DNA from: Chondrinema litorale
GTDB lineage: Bacteria; Bacteroidota; Bacteroidia; Cytophagales; Flammeovirgaceae
Assembly (NCBI RefSeq): GCF_026250525.1
Contig: NZ_CP111055.1
Coordinates: forward strand, 112,345-176,344
Direction: 5' to 3'
DNA length: 64,000 nt
Shown: in pieces, positions 17,045-24,922 of the stretch
How the letters are laid out: every line of letters begins with the position of its first letter
Position numbering within the stretch: the first letter of the stretch is position 1
Program-made: the position numbers and the translations under genes
Notes under the pieces: generated by a model
What the model was told of the DNA's origin: nothing
What the model saw: only the letters and a program-made list of their open reading frames with translations
Databases searched by the model: none

Positions 17045-17995
17045 TTAATATTTTCTTATTAATAGTGTGTTATTTTCCCTCGACTGTATTGTAATAATCA
17101 TACGTCTTTTGGTGGTTTTAAATGTTCCTCCAAACCTAAAAGTTTTTGTTCTTGGATTCTTTCTATCTTCTGTATTGTCCCTCTGAAAATCCCTAGTGGT
17201 ATTTGCTTTTTCTGTAGCAGTACGATGGGCTGGTTTAAAATCTCCTCCATTTTGAAACATTTCAGCTTGTTCTACAGTTTCGTGAACAAGTAAAGATCTT
17301 GCAGGTGTAATGTCTTTGATTCTTGCATCAGTAATACCTCTTCTAATATCATCAAGATCTAAGTGACCATTTTCTGAACCAAATAATATTCCAGAAGCAT
17401 TTGTGGTTTTTCCATCATTCTCTATATTTTCAGAATTTGAATCTATCAAAGTCTGATTGACTTGGATATCAGAGTTTCCGGCTATGTCGTTTAACAGATT
17501 GAAAGCATTCTCTTCACCATTTGATGAAAAATCTTGGGCTTCACCTGTCTCTTTATTTATACTTCTACTAAAGCTCACTTTACCTGATTCCCTATCAACT
17601 GTAGCTGATACTCTACCACCAAACGCATCGGAAATTAATTTCTCATAGGCTTTAAACAGATCTTCTCGTCTATCTTCGTCATCTTCGCCCACACCTAAGG
17701 TTATGTCCCTTCCATCAGGATCTATATAGATTATGGGATTATTAGCCACATAATTATATGGGGTCAAAGAGTAATAATTTTCACTATGAGGATCAATTTG
17801 GTTAAACCTGCCTAGTTGAACATCCATTGAGCGAGCCTCGTAATCATACCAATTGAGTCCAAACTCTTCTTGTTTTTCTTTTCCGTTGTATTGGAACTTA
17901 TGGTCTGGGATGCCTTGTTTTTCTATTCCGGCCATGTTTAATCCGAAAGGATAGTAATGGTTTTCTTTTACTATAAAACTAGAATCGTAATTCAC
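17045..17995 (-). CDS. Orphan RHS-repeat core C-terminus with variable toxin-like domain
   Basis: 316 residues starting at a GTG (17995), with an in-frame TGA only four codons upstream (18005-18007). Residues about 11-95 are the last part of an RHS core: HYYPFGLNMAG, YNGKEKQEEFGLNWYDYEAR, GRFNQIDP and NNPIIYIDPDGRD, the usual release point. The following 220 residues are variable and include SLLVHETVEQAEMF and a downstream AHRTATEKA, reminiscent of an HE-based metallopeptidase site. The thousands of residues of RHS repeats that should precede it are missing, so this is a displaced toxin-tip cassette or a 5'-truncated gene. Confidence 0.72.
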   Translation of the reverse strand: MNYDSSFIVKENHYYPFGLNMAGIEKQGIPDHKFQYNGKEKQEEFGLNWYDYEARSMDVQLGRFNQIDPHSENYYSLTPYNYVANNPIIYIDPDGRDITLGVGEDDEDRREDLFKAYEKLISDAFGGRVSATVDRESGKVSFSRSINKETGEAQDFSSNGEENAFNLLNDIAGNSDIQVNQTLIDSNSENIENDGKTTNASGILFGSENGHLDLDDIRRGITDARIKDITPARSLLVHETVEQAEMFQNGGDFKPAHRTATEKANTTRDFQRDNTEDRKNPRTKTFRFGGTFKTTKRRMIITIQSRENNTLLIRKY

Positions 17996-18231
17996 ACTTA
18001 TATATCAATCCAATTTCATCTGTAGAACTTGCTAATACTTTAATCAAGTATACAAACAAACTACTAATCCATATATTTTGAATTACATGAAAATTTATTT
18101 CTCATCAAAAAACTAAATACTATCAATAAATTGTATTGCACATATAATTAAAAACTGTATTGCATATAATTTATTTTATATCTAAATTTATGTCATTATA
18201 GATATTATTTGATTGTTAAAATATAGCTTAT
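17996..18231. promoter_or_regulatory. Upstream region of the XRE gene with a TGTATTGCA direct repeat
   Basis: TGTATTGCA occurs at 18132-18140 and 18156-18164, 24 bases apart, each followed by an ATATAATT stretch. The two lie 80-110 bases before the XRE start and may be its binding sites. A TTTG at 18208-18211 and a TGACTTTG at 18233-18240 (one mismatch to TAnnTTTG) with a 21-base spacer form a plausible promoter. Nothing else was seen in this gap. Confidence 0.4.
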
Positions 18232-18243
18232 TTGACTTTGTAT

Positions 18244-18600
18244 ATGAATACTTTAGGTAAAAGAATACAAGATAAAAGAAAGCAATTAGGCTTATCTCAA
18301 ACAGAGTTAGCAAAGAAAATAGAAATTTCTTATGCTCAACTAAGTAGGTATGAAAATAAAGGAACGCAACCTCCGGCAGAAATATTAAACCGTTTTGCAA
18401 TTGTACTTAATACTACTGTAGATTATCTAATTAACGGGGAGAAGTTTGAAAAAGCCAGAGCTACTTTAAAAGATTCTGAGCTTTTAAGACAATTTCATGA
18501 TCTTGAGCAATTAGATGAAGAGGATAAAAATGTAGTAAAAAAACTTATTGATGCATTTATAACTAAAAAGAAATTACAGCAACTAACTCAGTATAAATGA
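18244..18600 (+). CDS. XRE-family helix-turn-helix regulator
   Basis: 118 residues from the ATG at 18244; an in-frame TTG at 18232 is less likely because a -7-like box ends at 18240. The HTH_3 domain (about 5-60: LGKRIQDKRKQLGLSQTELAKK, YAQLSRYENKG, VDYLINGE) is complete. The tail (60-118) is charged and helical, typical of small phage-like or chromosomal repressors. It is 46 bases upstream of the VapBC-type pair and in the same direction, so it may control that module. Confidence 0.83.
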   Translation: MNTLGKRIQDKRKQLGLSQTELAKKIEISYAQLSRYENKGTQPPAEILNRFAIVLNTTVDYLINGEKFEKARATLKDSELLRQFHDLEQLDEEDKNVVKKLIDAFITKKKLQQLTQYK

Positions 18601-18646
18601 TTGTTATACTATTTGATTGATTTGAAATTATCAAAATTATATCACT

Positions 18647-18868
18647 ATGGATACCATCACATTAAAATTTAAAAAGGCAGAAAAATTAAAATATTTTCTA
18701 GAACTCATCAAAGATCTTGACTACATTGAAATCACATCTCAAGAAACGCTAAAAGATGAAGAGGAAAAAGAAGAGCAAGGAGATTTTATGGATATTGCAG
18801 GAATGTGGAAAGATAAAGATGTCTCTTTAGATGGTATAAGAGAAAAAGCTTGGCCTGACAAGAAATGA
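18647..18868 (+). CDS. vapB: VapB-type antitoxin (DUF2281-like)
   Basis: 73 residues. The acidic middle (ETLKDEEEKEEQ) and the conserved C-terminal motif GDFMDIAGMWKDKDVSLDGIREKAWP fit Bacteroidota/cyanobacterial antitoxins that pair with PIN-domain toxins. The C-terminal segment usually wraps around the toxin active site. Its stop overlaps the ATG of the next gene (ATGA), as is usual for toxin-antitoxin operons. Confidence 0.75.
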   Translation: MDTITLKFKKAEKLKYFLELIKDLDYIEITSQETLKDEEEKEEQGDFMDIAGMWKDKDVSLDGIREKAWPDKK

Positions 18869-19239
18869 TACTTTGCGACACGAATATTTTAATAGAAATT
18901 TCTAAGGGTAACTCCCAAATAATTCATGAGGTACAGCAAATAGGTATACAAAATATAGCTATTAGTGCTGTAACTGCTGCTGAGTTCATGTATGGAGCGC
19001 TTAATAAGCAAGAAATGGCAAAAATTAAGAAAGCACTCAGACAAATACATATTATCCAGATGAATGAAAAGATATCTGCAAAAATGATAGAATTGGTAGA
19101 AAGTTATGCCCTCAGTCATACATTGGCCGTACCAGATGCTATAATAGCTGCAACAGCTATTATAGAAGACACTCCTCTATACACACTTAATTTGAAAGAT
19201 TTTAGATTTATTCCAGAGCTTGAGCTATATCAACCATAG
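18865..19239 (+). CDS. vapC: PIN-domain ribonuclease toxin (VapC)
   Basis: 124 residues of a PIN domain with the acidic quartet visible: Asp5 in LCDTNIL, Glu in AAEFMYGA (about residue 44), Asp in VPDAIIAATA (about 91) and an acidic residue near DTPLYTLNLKDF. VapC toxins cleave tRNA or rRNA and are inhibited by the cognate VapB encoded immediately upstream with a 4-base overlap. The length is normal and all catalytic positions are kept, so the toxin is probably active. Confidence 0.87.
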   Translation: MILCDTNILIEISKGNSQIIHEVQQIGIQNIAISAVTAAEFMYGALNKQEMAKIKKALRQIHIIQMNEKISAKMIELVESYALSHTLAVPDAIIAATAIIEDTPLYTLNLKDFRFIPELELYQP

Positions 19240-19428
19240 TTTATAATTTACATTTTTTTCCAATTCAGCTACATTTTGCAATTACCAAATCTTCAAAAAA
19301 ACCTACTTCGAAAATCAATAACTCTTGCAACCTCACTTCCATAAAATTTGGTTTAAGCCTAAACAGTAGATAAGTTTTACAGTGATGAAAAATAGTAAAA
19401 TTTCCTTTGGCAGAATAGGTTAAAAATT

Positions 19429-19449
19429 AAAGGCCACGATTTGGCCTTT
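19429..19449 (-). terminator. Rho-independent terminator (minus strand)
   Basis: AAAGGCCA (19429-19436), a 5-base loop and TGGCCTTT (19442-19449). On the minus strand the stem is followed by AATTTTTAACC, so it probably ends transcription of the SDR gene at 19637. The rest of the 19240-19636 gap has no recognised gene. Confidence 0.6.
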
Positions 19450-19636
19450 GATTCTACCAGAAAGTGATTCTTCTCCCCTACTCTAGCTTAGCCAAAGAAG
19501 TGGAATAGTTAACATATATGGGGGTTATGGGCTAATATATCTAATGCCAAAATAGCCTTACACTAAATTGTAAGGTAATGAATTTTTTTAATTACTTCGA
19601 AGGTTTAACCATGAATCATAGAGATTTTAATGATAA

Positions 19637-20407
19637 CTATATATTATAGACTCCCCCATTAATATCAAGTGTTGCACCAGTGATAAAGCCATCATATTCA
19701 GCTGCAAGGAATAAAACAGCACGTGCTACATCATCTGGATTGCCTGCACGTTGGATTGGAATACTAGCTATAGTTGTATCTGCAGATTTTTTTGTTGTAT
19801 GTTTATTGTGAAATGAAGTACCAAGAATTAAGCCTGGAGCAACAGCATTTACTCTTGTGCCAAGAGGTCCTAATTCGGTAGCTAATGCTCTTGTTAGTGT
19901 GAGTATAGCCCCTTTACTAGTTGAATAAGCTAAAGACCCTGGGTGACCACCTTTACGTCCAGCAAGTGATGCTAAATTAACAATACTACTACTATTATTT
20001 TTTGTTAGATGAGGAGATGCAGCTCTAATAACAAACATCATTGATGTGAGATTGACATCCATTACTTCTTTCCAGAACTCAACATCAATTTCATTTAAAC
20101 TTTTACGTCTAACAAGTGAGCCAGCATTATTAATTAGAATATCTATACCGCCTAAAGTATTTACTGTTTTTTCTATCAAAAAATTAGCATCAACTTCATT
20201 TGTTAAGTCAGCTTTTATTGCAACAGCCTTTAATCCTTTGCCTATTGCATGTTCTACTAATTGATTTGCAGTATCAGCACTAGAATAATAGTGAATAGCA
20301 ATATTAGCTCTACTTTCAATAAAATGCTTAGTAATTGATTCTCCAATTCCTTGAGCACCAGCAGTAATGAGGATGTTTTTATCTTTTAATCTATTATTAT
20401 AATTCAT
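19637..20407 (-). CDS. SDR-family oxidoreductase (3-oxoacyl-ACP reductase-like)
   Basis: 256 residues with TAGAQGIG at about 15-22 (the usual TGxxxGIG with Ala for the second Gly), NNAG near 93-96, SSSIVNLAS and YSTSK as catalytic Ser and Tyr-Lys, and the C-terminal FITGATLDINGG typical of FabG-like SDRs. It is monocistronic, with a 76-base gap to the next minus-strand gene. The substrate is not predictable; it could act on sugars, acyl groups or aromatic ketones. Confidence 0.83.
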   Translation of the reverse strand: MNYNNRLKDKNILITAGAQGIGESITKHFIESRANIAIHYYSSADTANQLVEHAIGKGLKAVAIKADLTNEVDANFLIEKTVNTLGGIDILINNAGSLVRRKSLNEIDVEFWKEVMDVNLTSMMFVIRAASPHLTKNNSSSIVNLASLAGRKGGHPGSLAYSTSKGAILTLTRALATELGPLGTRVNAVAPGLILGTSFHNKHTTKKSADTTIASIPIQRAGNPDDVARAVLFLAAEYDGFITGATLDINGGVYNI

Positions 20408-20483
20408 ATTGTTTCTATATCTATAGTGTAAATAGTAGTTGCGATATTCAAATAAGTTTACAGATAATTAGTCCAATATATCA

Positions 20484-21308
20484 TTAGTTTTTTCTAAAGT
20501 CATCTATTTTTAGGCCATTATCAAATCTGATTTCAGACCATCTTGCTATTATCCAAGGATCATCTGTCACTTCTGCATTCCAATTGGATTTCTTATATCT
20601 TCGATTAAAAGGAATTAACATTCCATCAATTTTTTTGTATTGCATTTCCATTAGAAATGGTGCATCAATGACACCCTTATCCACAATCGTAAATAAAAAT
20701 TGATCAATCAGAGAAGTATTCTTATTTATATAGAGTTGATAAATATCTGTAGGTTTGTCATCTATTTTTTTAAAAGACACTTTTACAACATAATAATCAT
20801 TCCCATTAAAGTTATCTTCTCCTAAGTATTCATAGTTTAATCCAGAATCTAGCAATTTTTGCATCATGGTAAACCAATAAAAATTTGTAGCTCTATTGAA
20901 AGCTGTTATTTCCAAAAGTGTATGATCATTTATAACATGCCCAGTATGTTTAAGCCAAAATTCTTTTCCATCATATCCTTGTTCAATAGGACCTGTTAAA
21001 TCTGAGAGAACTTTATCATGTTGATAATAGAATCCATAAGATAATTCACCATTAAAAAGATATTTCTCCATAGATATATTTTTCTTTCCATCTGGTGTCA
21101 TATATGTATATGTGTAAGTAACATCATTTTTTTTCAATAAATCGCTGTAACTTCCTACCTTTCTAACCATTTGGTAAATCAACTCATGACCTTTATTCTG
21201 AAAAGAAATATTGGTATCTTCTTCGTGAGTTTTCGTATTTGAAATCTGGTTACAACCCAGTGAGAAAAAGATGAAACCTATTAATATTATAATAGTTTTT
21301 AAATTCAT
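20484..21308 (-). CDS. Lipoprotein of the DUF6503-like family
   Basis: 274 residues with a lipoprotein signal (MNLKTIIILIGFIFFSLGC, Cys19). The mature chain has long antiparallel beta strands (TYTYTYMTPDGKKN, DIYQLYINKNTSLIDQFLFTI, YKKIDGMLIPFNRRYKK) like LolA/LolB-type outer-membrane lipoprotein-sorting folds, and resembles Bacteroidota proteins annotated DUF6503. Its function is unknown. It lies alone between an SDR gene and the arsenic operon; the 120-base gap to acr3 argues against co-transcription. Confidence 0.6.
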   Translation of the reverse strand: MNLKTIIILIGFIFFSLGCNQISNTKTHEEDTNISFQNKGHELIYQMVRKVGSYSDLLKKNDVTYTYTYMTPDGKKNISMEKYLFNGELSYGFYYQHDKVLSDLTGPIEQGYDGKEFWLKHTGHVINDHTLLEITAFNRATNFYWFTMMQKLLDSGLNYEYLGEDNFNGNDYYVVKVSFKKIDDKPTDIYQLYINKNTSLIDQFLFTIVDKGVIDAPFLMEMQYKKIDGMLIPFNRRYKKSNWNAEVTDDPWIIARWSEIRFDNGLKIDDFRKN

Positions 21309-21428
21309 ATTAAGCTTAACTTTTGATTAGTTAATAAGTACATGAAGATTTATGAAATAAAAGAAGACAACTAAATTAATTAGCCTATATAAAGGTTTCA
21401 AATATATTCAAGTACATATTTTTCATTA

Positions 21429-22472
21429 TCAAGTTAATTTTGTTTTGATGTAATATTTCTTTCTCAGCCAAAAAGCTACCCGAACTAATAAAATCAATGC
21501 GGGAACTTCTACCAATGGGCCAATCACACCTGTAAATGCCTCACCTGAATTGAGGCCGAACACGGCAATGGCTACTGCGATTGCTAATTCGAAATTATTT
21601 CCTGCTGCTGTAAAGGCTACTGCTGCGTTTTTATCGTATTCTGCACCCATCGCTTTGCTTACAAAAAATCCAATCAAGAACATGACAGCAAAGTAAATCA
21701 ATAGTGGAATGGCTATTCTCACTACATCCATTGGGATTTGTACAATCAATTCGCCCTTCAACGAGAACATTACAACGATTGTGAATAGCAATGCAATTAA
21801 GGTCAAGGGTGAAATGGTTGGGATGAATTTGGTTTTGTACCAATCTTCTCCTTTTGCTTTCACCAGAATGATTCTGCTCAGTAGTCCCGCTAAAAATGGA
21901 ATACCTAAATATATGGCAACACTTTCTGCAATGGTGGCAATGGATATTTCTACAATCGCAGCTTCAAAGCCGAAGTAAGGCGGAAGTACCGTTATAAATA
22001 TCCATGCGTAGAAACTATATGCAAATACCTGAAAGATGCTATTGAGGGCAACTAACCCTGCACCGTACTCACTACTTCCTTCCGCTAAATCATTCCAAAC
22101 CAATACCATTGCAATACATCTGGCTAAGCCGATAAGTATTAATCCAACCATATACTCAGGATAGTCCTGCAAAAAGATTAGTGCCAAAACAAACATCAAT
22201 ACTGGGCCAATGATCCAATTGAGCAAAAGTGAAATAGACAACACTTTTACATTCCGAAAAACCTGTGGCAACAGTTTATAATTGACCTTGGCTAAGGGTG
22301 GGTACATCATCAGAATTAAGCCAATAGCAATTGGAATATTGGTACTTCCACTACTGAAAGTATTGATTATAGCAGGTGTTGAAGGGAATAAATAACCAAT
22401 ACCTACCCCTAATGCCATCGCAAGAAATATCCAAAGGGTTAGGTATTGATCAAGAAAATTTAACTTTTTCAA
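21429..22472 (-). CDS. acr3: ACR3-family arsenite efflux transporter
   Basis: 347 residues and ten predicted membrane spans of the bile/arsenite/riboflavin transporter superfamily. The ACR3 hallmark ...GLARCIAMVLVWNDLAEG... contains the conserved cysteine, and AFTAAGNNFELAIAVAIAVFG matches the second conserved helix. It exports As(III) using the proton gradient. It is the last gene of the ars operon, 8 bases after the second arsC-like gene. Confidence 0.92.
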   Translation of the reverse strand: MKKLNFLDQYLTLWIFLAMALGVGIGYLFPSTPAIINTFSSGSTNIPIAIGLILMMYPPLAKVNYKLLPQVFRNVKVLSISLLLNWIIGPVLMFVLALIFLQDYPEYMVGLILIGLARCIAMVLVWNDLAEGSSEYGAGLVALNSIFQVFAYSFYAWIFITVLPPYFGFEAAIVEISIATIAESVAIYLGIPFLAGLLSRIILVKAKGEDWYKTKFIPTISPLTLIALLFTIVVMFSLKGELIVQIPMDVVRIAIPLLIYFAVMFLIGFFVSKAMGAEYDKNAAVAFTAAGNNFELAIAVAIAVFGLNSGEAFTGVIGPLVEVPALILLVRVAFWLRKKYYIKTKLT

Positions 22473-22480
22473 ATCGGTCT

Positions 22481-23197
22481 TTATTTTTTCGTTTCTAATT
22501 TTATGTTGATTTTATCTTTGATATAATCTGCCAAATAGAACATTTCTCTAGCAATTAATCGTACCGTTTCGTCATATTTAGTATTTTGAGAGGGAGTGTC
22601 ATCATAGTACCTTGGGTCTTCAAAAGGCAGAGAGAATCTTTCATCAGCCCCCTGTACAATTGGACATGATTTATCTGCATCAGAACATACCATAATAGCT
22701 GTAAAATCTTTTTGAGGATTTTGATGGTCTGTATACTTCTTTGAATATAAAATATAAGAAGAAATACCATTAGAGAGCGTATAAACGGGATTACCTCCAG
22801 ACCGAACACTTGAAGTAGTAAAGCCTACTCTATCTAAAGCATCCACTGCATTAGGATGGAATGCTGTAGCTTCTAAACCACCTGAAAAAACTTGTATTCC
22901 ATTAATACCATAATAAATGGCAGCTGTTTGAAGCCAAAGCTGAGAAATATGACTTCTACGAGAATTATGCGTGCAAATAATAATGACATTTGTTTTGCCA
23001 TCTTCTTGAATATCATTGAGTAAAAAATCTCCAATTTCTTTTAAATCAGTCCTTCGACTTTCATCAATTAGATGAAACTCTTTAACCACCTGATTGGTGT
23101 ATTTTTTTAACTTATTATTAAAGTTTTGGGCTTGAATCGTATTGCTCATATTTAATAGTAATACGAAAATGATGGAGAATAACATTTTAATTTTCAT
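22481..23197 (-). CDS. Arsenate-reductase-like low-molecular-weight phosphatase with a signal peptide
   Basis: 238 residues. The domain (about 68-235) carries the CX5R loop CTHNSRRS (Cys75-Arg81) and the MVCSDADKSCP and DDPRYYDDT motifs of the LMW-PTP/ArsC fold, and is clearly paralogous to the gene 5 bases upstream. It differs by an N-terminal hydrophobic segment (MKIKMLFSIIFVLLLNM...IQAQN) that looks like a cleavable Sec signal, which would place it in the periplasm. Arsenate reductases of this class normally act in the cytoplasm with thioredoxin, so this is unusual. It may be a phosphatase or a periplasmic arsenic protein instead. Confidence 0.75.
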   Translation of the reverse strand: MKIKMLFSIIFVLLLNMSNTIQAQNFNNKLKKYTNQVVKEFHLIDESRRTDLKEIGDFLLNDIQEDGKTNVIIICTHNSRRSHISQLWLQTAAIYYGINGIQVFSGGLEATAFHPNAVDALDRVGFTTSSVRSGGNPVYTLSNGISSYILYSKKYTDHQNPQKDFTAIMVCSDADKSCPIVQGADERFSLPFEDPRYYDDTPSQNTKYDETVRLIAREMFYLADYIKDKINIKLETKK

Positions 23198-23202
23198 ACT
23201 AT

Positions 23203-23823
23203 TTAATTTTTAATGATAGAAAATACATAGAACATTTCCCGAGCAATATCCCTACATCGCTCATCATATTTTACTTCTTGCTTAGCAGTATTGTCATACT
23301 CTTTAGGATCATCATATGGAATAGATATCCTTTTAGCAGCAGTAGGTATAAATGGGCAATTTGCATCAGCATGAGAGCAAGTCATTATAGCCGCAAAGCC
23401 ATTTTGCACATTGAAACTATCATGATAAGTTTTCGAGAATCCAATAATTGCAGGTTGATCAACATCATATTTGATGCTGTAAACTGGATTGGCACCTTCG
23501 GATAGTTTTTTGATTTCCAACCCTGCTTTTTTCAGCGCATGAGCTGCCATGTGATACATAGCAGTTGACTCCGTACCACCAGAATAGGCGTAAACATTTT
23601 TAATTCCATAATAGAAAGCAGCTATTTGTGCCCAAACCTGAGCAAAATGGCTCCTTCTGGAATTGTGAGTACAAATCAAAATTAGATCGGCTTTACCCTT
23701 TTCTTGTAAATTATCCTGCAGAAAAGCTGTTAACTGTTCAAGTAATGTTTTACGCTCTAAAGGAATTTGACCAAATTCAGTTTTAAGCTCGTCAATGTAT
23801 TTTTTAAGTTGTTTATTTTCCAT
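23203..23823 (-). CDS. arsC: Arsenate-reductase-like low-molecular-weight protein phosphatase
   Basis: 206 residues, cytoplasmic. The CX5R phosphate/arsenate loop is CTHNSRRS (Cys51-Arg57), followed by GG-TESTA, MTCSHADANCP and the acid loop DDPKEYDNT. This subgroup, annotated as protein-tyrosine-phosphatase in Bacteroidota, is regularly found with acr3 and is thought to reduce arsenate. The additional conserved Cys residues in CSHADANC could form the disulphide relay. It lies 84 bases after arsR with an operator-like palindrome in the gap. Confidence 0.83.
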   Translation of the reverse strand: MENKQLKKYIDELKTEFGQIPLERKTLLEQLTAFLQDNLQEKGKADLILICTHNSRRSHFAQVWAQIAAFYYGIKNVYAYSGGTESTAMYHMAAHALKKAGLEIKKLSEGANPVYSIKYDVDQPAIIGFSKTYHDSFNVQNGFAAIMTCSHADANCPFIPTAAKRISIPYDDPKEYDNTAKQEVKYDERCRDIAREMFYVFSIIKN

Positions 23824-23869
23824 TCTGAGTTAATAATTAGCAAAGTGTAACAGTAAATCCATGAATTTG

Positions 23870-23885
23870 TAATATTGCAATATTA
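23870..23885. promoter_or_regulatory. ArsR-type palindrome inside the ars operon
   Basis: TAATATTGCAATATTA, a perfect 16-bp palindrome followed by CGAT, in the gap between arsR and arsC, 47 bases before the arsC start. The core ATTGCAAT and the trailing ACGAT match the site upstream of arsR, so the regulator probably binds at both places. Confidence 0.6.
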
Positions 23886-23907
23886 CGATATGTGTGATTA
23901 AATTTTT

Positions 23908-24243
23908 TTAACAACAATTATCTGTATTAGGATTCTGAAATTGATTAAATAATTCATTGAATTGTATTTTAATCTCTTCCCATCTAGTTGGACTAATACA
24001 ATAATTTATTCTCGATCCTTCAATATTTCCTTTAATAATACCAATATCTTTTAATTCTTTAAGATGTTGACTAATGGTGGCCTGAGCCAGTCCCAACTCC
24101 TGAACTAAATCTCCATTTATACATGCGTTAGATTTCAATAAATATTGAATAATTGCTACTCGCGCAGGATGAGCAAATGCTTTTGCTGCAATAGCAATTT
24201 GATTTTGATCTTCTGAAAAAAGGTTAGTTTTAGATATCCCCAT
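23908..24243 (-). CDS. arsR: ArsR-family arsenic-responsive repressor
   Basis: 111 residues: a winged helix-turn-helix (about 20-85; FAHPARVAIIQYLLKS, VQELGLAQATISQHLKELK). Cysteines sit at about 35 (SNACING), 79 (NYCIS) and in the terminal pair DNCC (110-111), a C-terminal Cys pair suited to As(III) binding. It heads the four-gene ars operon and should dissociate from DNA when arsenite binds. A matching palindrome lies just before its start. Confidence 0.88.
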   Translation of the reverse strand: MGISKTNLFSEDQNQIAIAAKAFAHPARVAIIQYLLKSNACINGDLVQELGLAQATISQHLKELKDIGIIKGNIEGSRINYCISPTRWEEIKIQFNELFNQFQNPNTDNCC

Positions 24244-24257
24244 TTATTTCAATTGTG

Positions 24258-24275
24258 TTATTGCAATAATACGAT
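24258..24275. promoter_or_regulatory. ArsR operator before arsR
   Basis: TTATTGCAATAA (24258-24269) is a perfect palindrome followed by TACGATTG. It starts 15 bases upstream of the arsR start codon and shares ATTGCAAT...ACGAT with the site at 23870. It is the probable autoregulatory operator. Confidence 0.6.
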
Positions 24276-24346
24276 TGATTTTAATTTAATGCAAATTATT
24301 TTAATGATCGCCTTATTAAGCAAATAGCTATCACAACTTATTATAA

Positions 24347-24883
24347 TTAATTAATGTAGAACATTTTATGATAAATGTATATACCCAATATTACTAGCAA
24401 AAACCCAATGAAGTTTGTTATAGTCGTAAAAAAACCAATAAAAAAAACCAACATTCCTGCTAATAACGTTTGTTCGGAATATCTAACCAACTCCATTGCA
24501 GAAAGACTCTCAATATCTTTGGAATATTTATAAAGCTCTTTGTCAATAGTTATTTGAGCTACCAATATCCATATAATTGCTACTTTCAATATAAGTAAAC
24601 CGATGGAATTTATTATTGGATGATGAAAAACATCTAGAGGAATGAACAAATAATATAAATCTGGAAATAGCGAGTAAATAATTGTCATAAAGCTAAATAC
24701 AGAAAATATAACCCAAAAATATCCACTAACCCTTTTTAAGCGATTATATTCCAATATGTTATCAACATCATATATATCTTTAGCTATTTGTGTGATTTTT
24801 CTAAAATGTCTCCAAAAAATAGTCAACCAACAGGCAACTAACATAATTGCAGGGAGGTATATTTGTAAATCTGGATCAGTCAT
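24347..24883 (-). CDS. Unknown four-span membrane protein
   Basis: 178 residues with predicted membrane helices at about 7-24, 52-70, 90-112 and 138-172 (the last may be two). No family motif was recognised. It starts 39 bases after the GH29 gene and may be the last member of the alginate-locus transcript, or a separate gene. The next gene downstream is the divergent-acting ars operon. Confidence 0.5.
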   Translation of the reverse strand: MTDPDLQIYLPAIMLVACWLTIFWRHFRKITQIAKDIYDVDNILEYNRLKRVSGYFWVIFSVFSFMTIIYSLFPDLYYLFIPLDVFHHPIINSIGLLILKVAIIWILVAQITIDKELYKYSKDIESLSAMELVRYSEQTLLAGMLVFFIGFFTTITNFIGFLLVILGIYIYHKMFYIN

Positions 24884-24922
24884 AGTTACTGTGCTCTAAA
24901 TAATTTTTATTTAAATGTCTTA

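Noticed and set aside
17457..17648. Plus-strand frame inside the RHS fragment
   Set aside because: Shadow frame with low-complexity composition and no start context.
20106..20111. CGTCTA outside the YHYH island
   Set aside because: No GGAAT at the required distance, and it lies within an SDR coding region.
21164..21177. TTACCAAATGGTTA on the minus strand, close to the Crp/Fnr operator
   Set aside because: It lies inside the DUF6503-like coding sequence and one arm has a mismatch; most likely coincidence.
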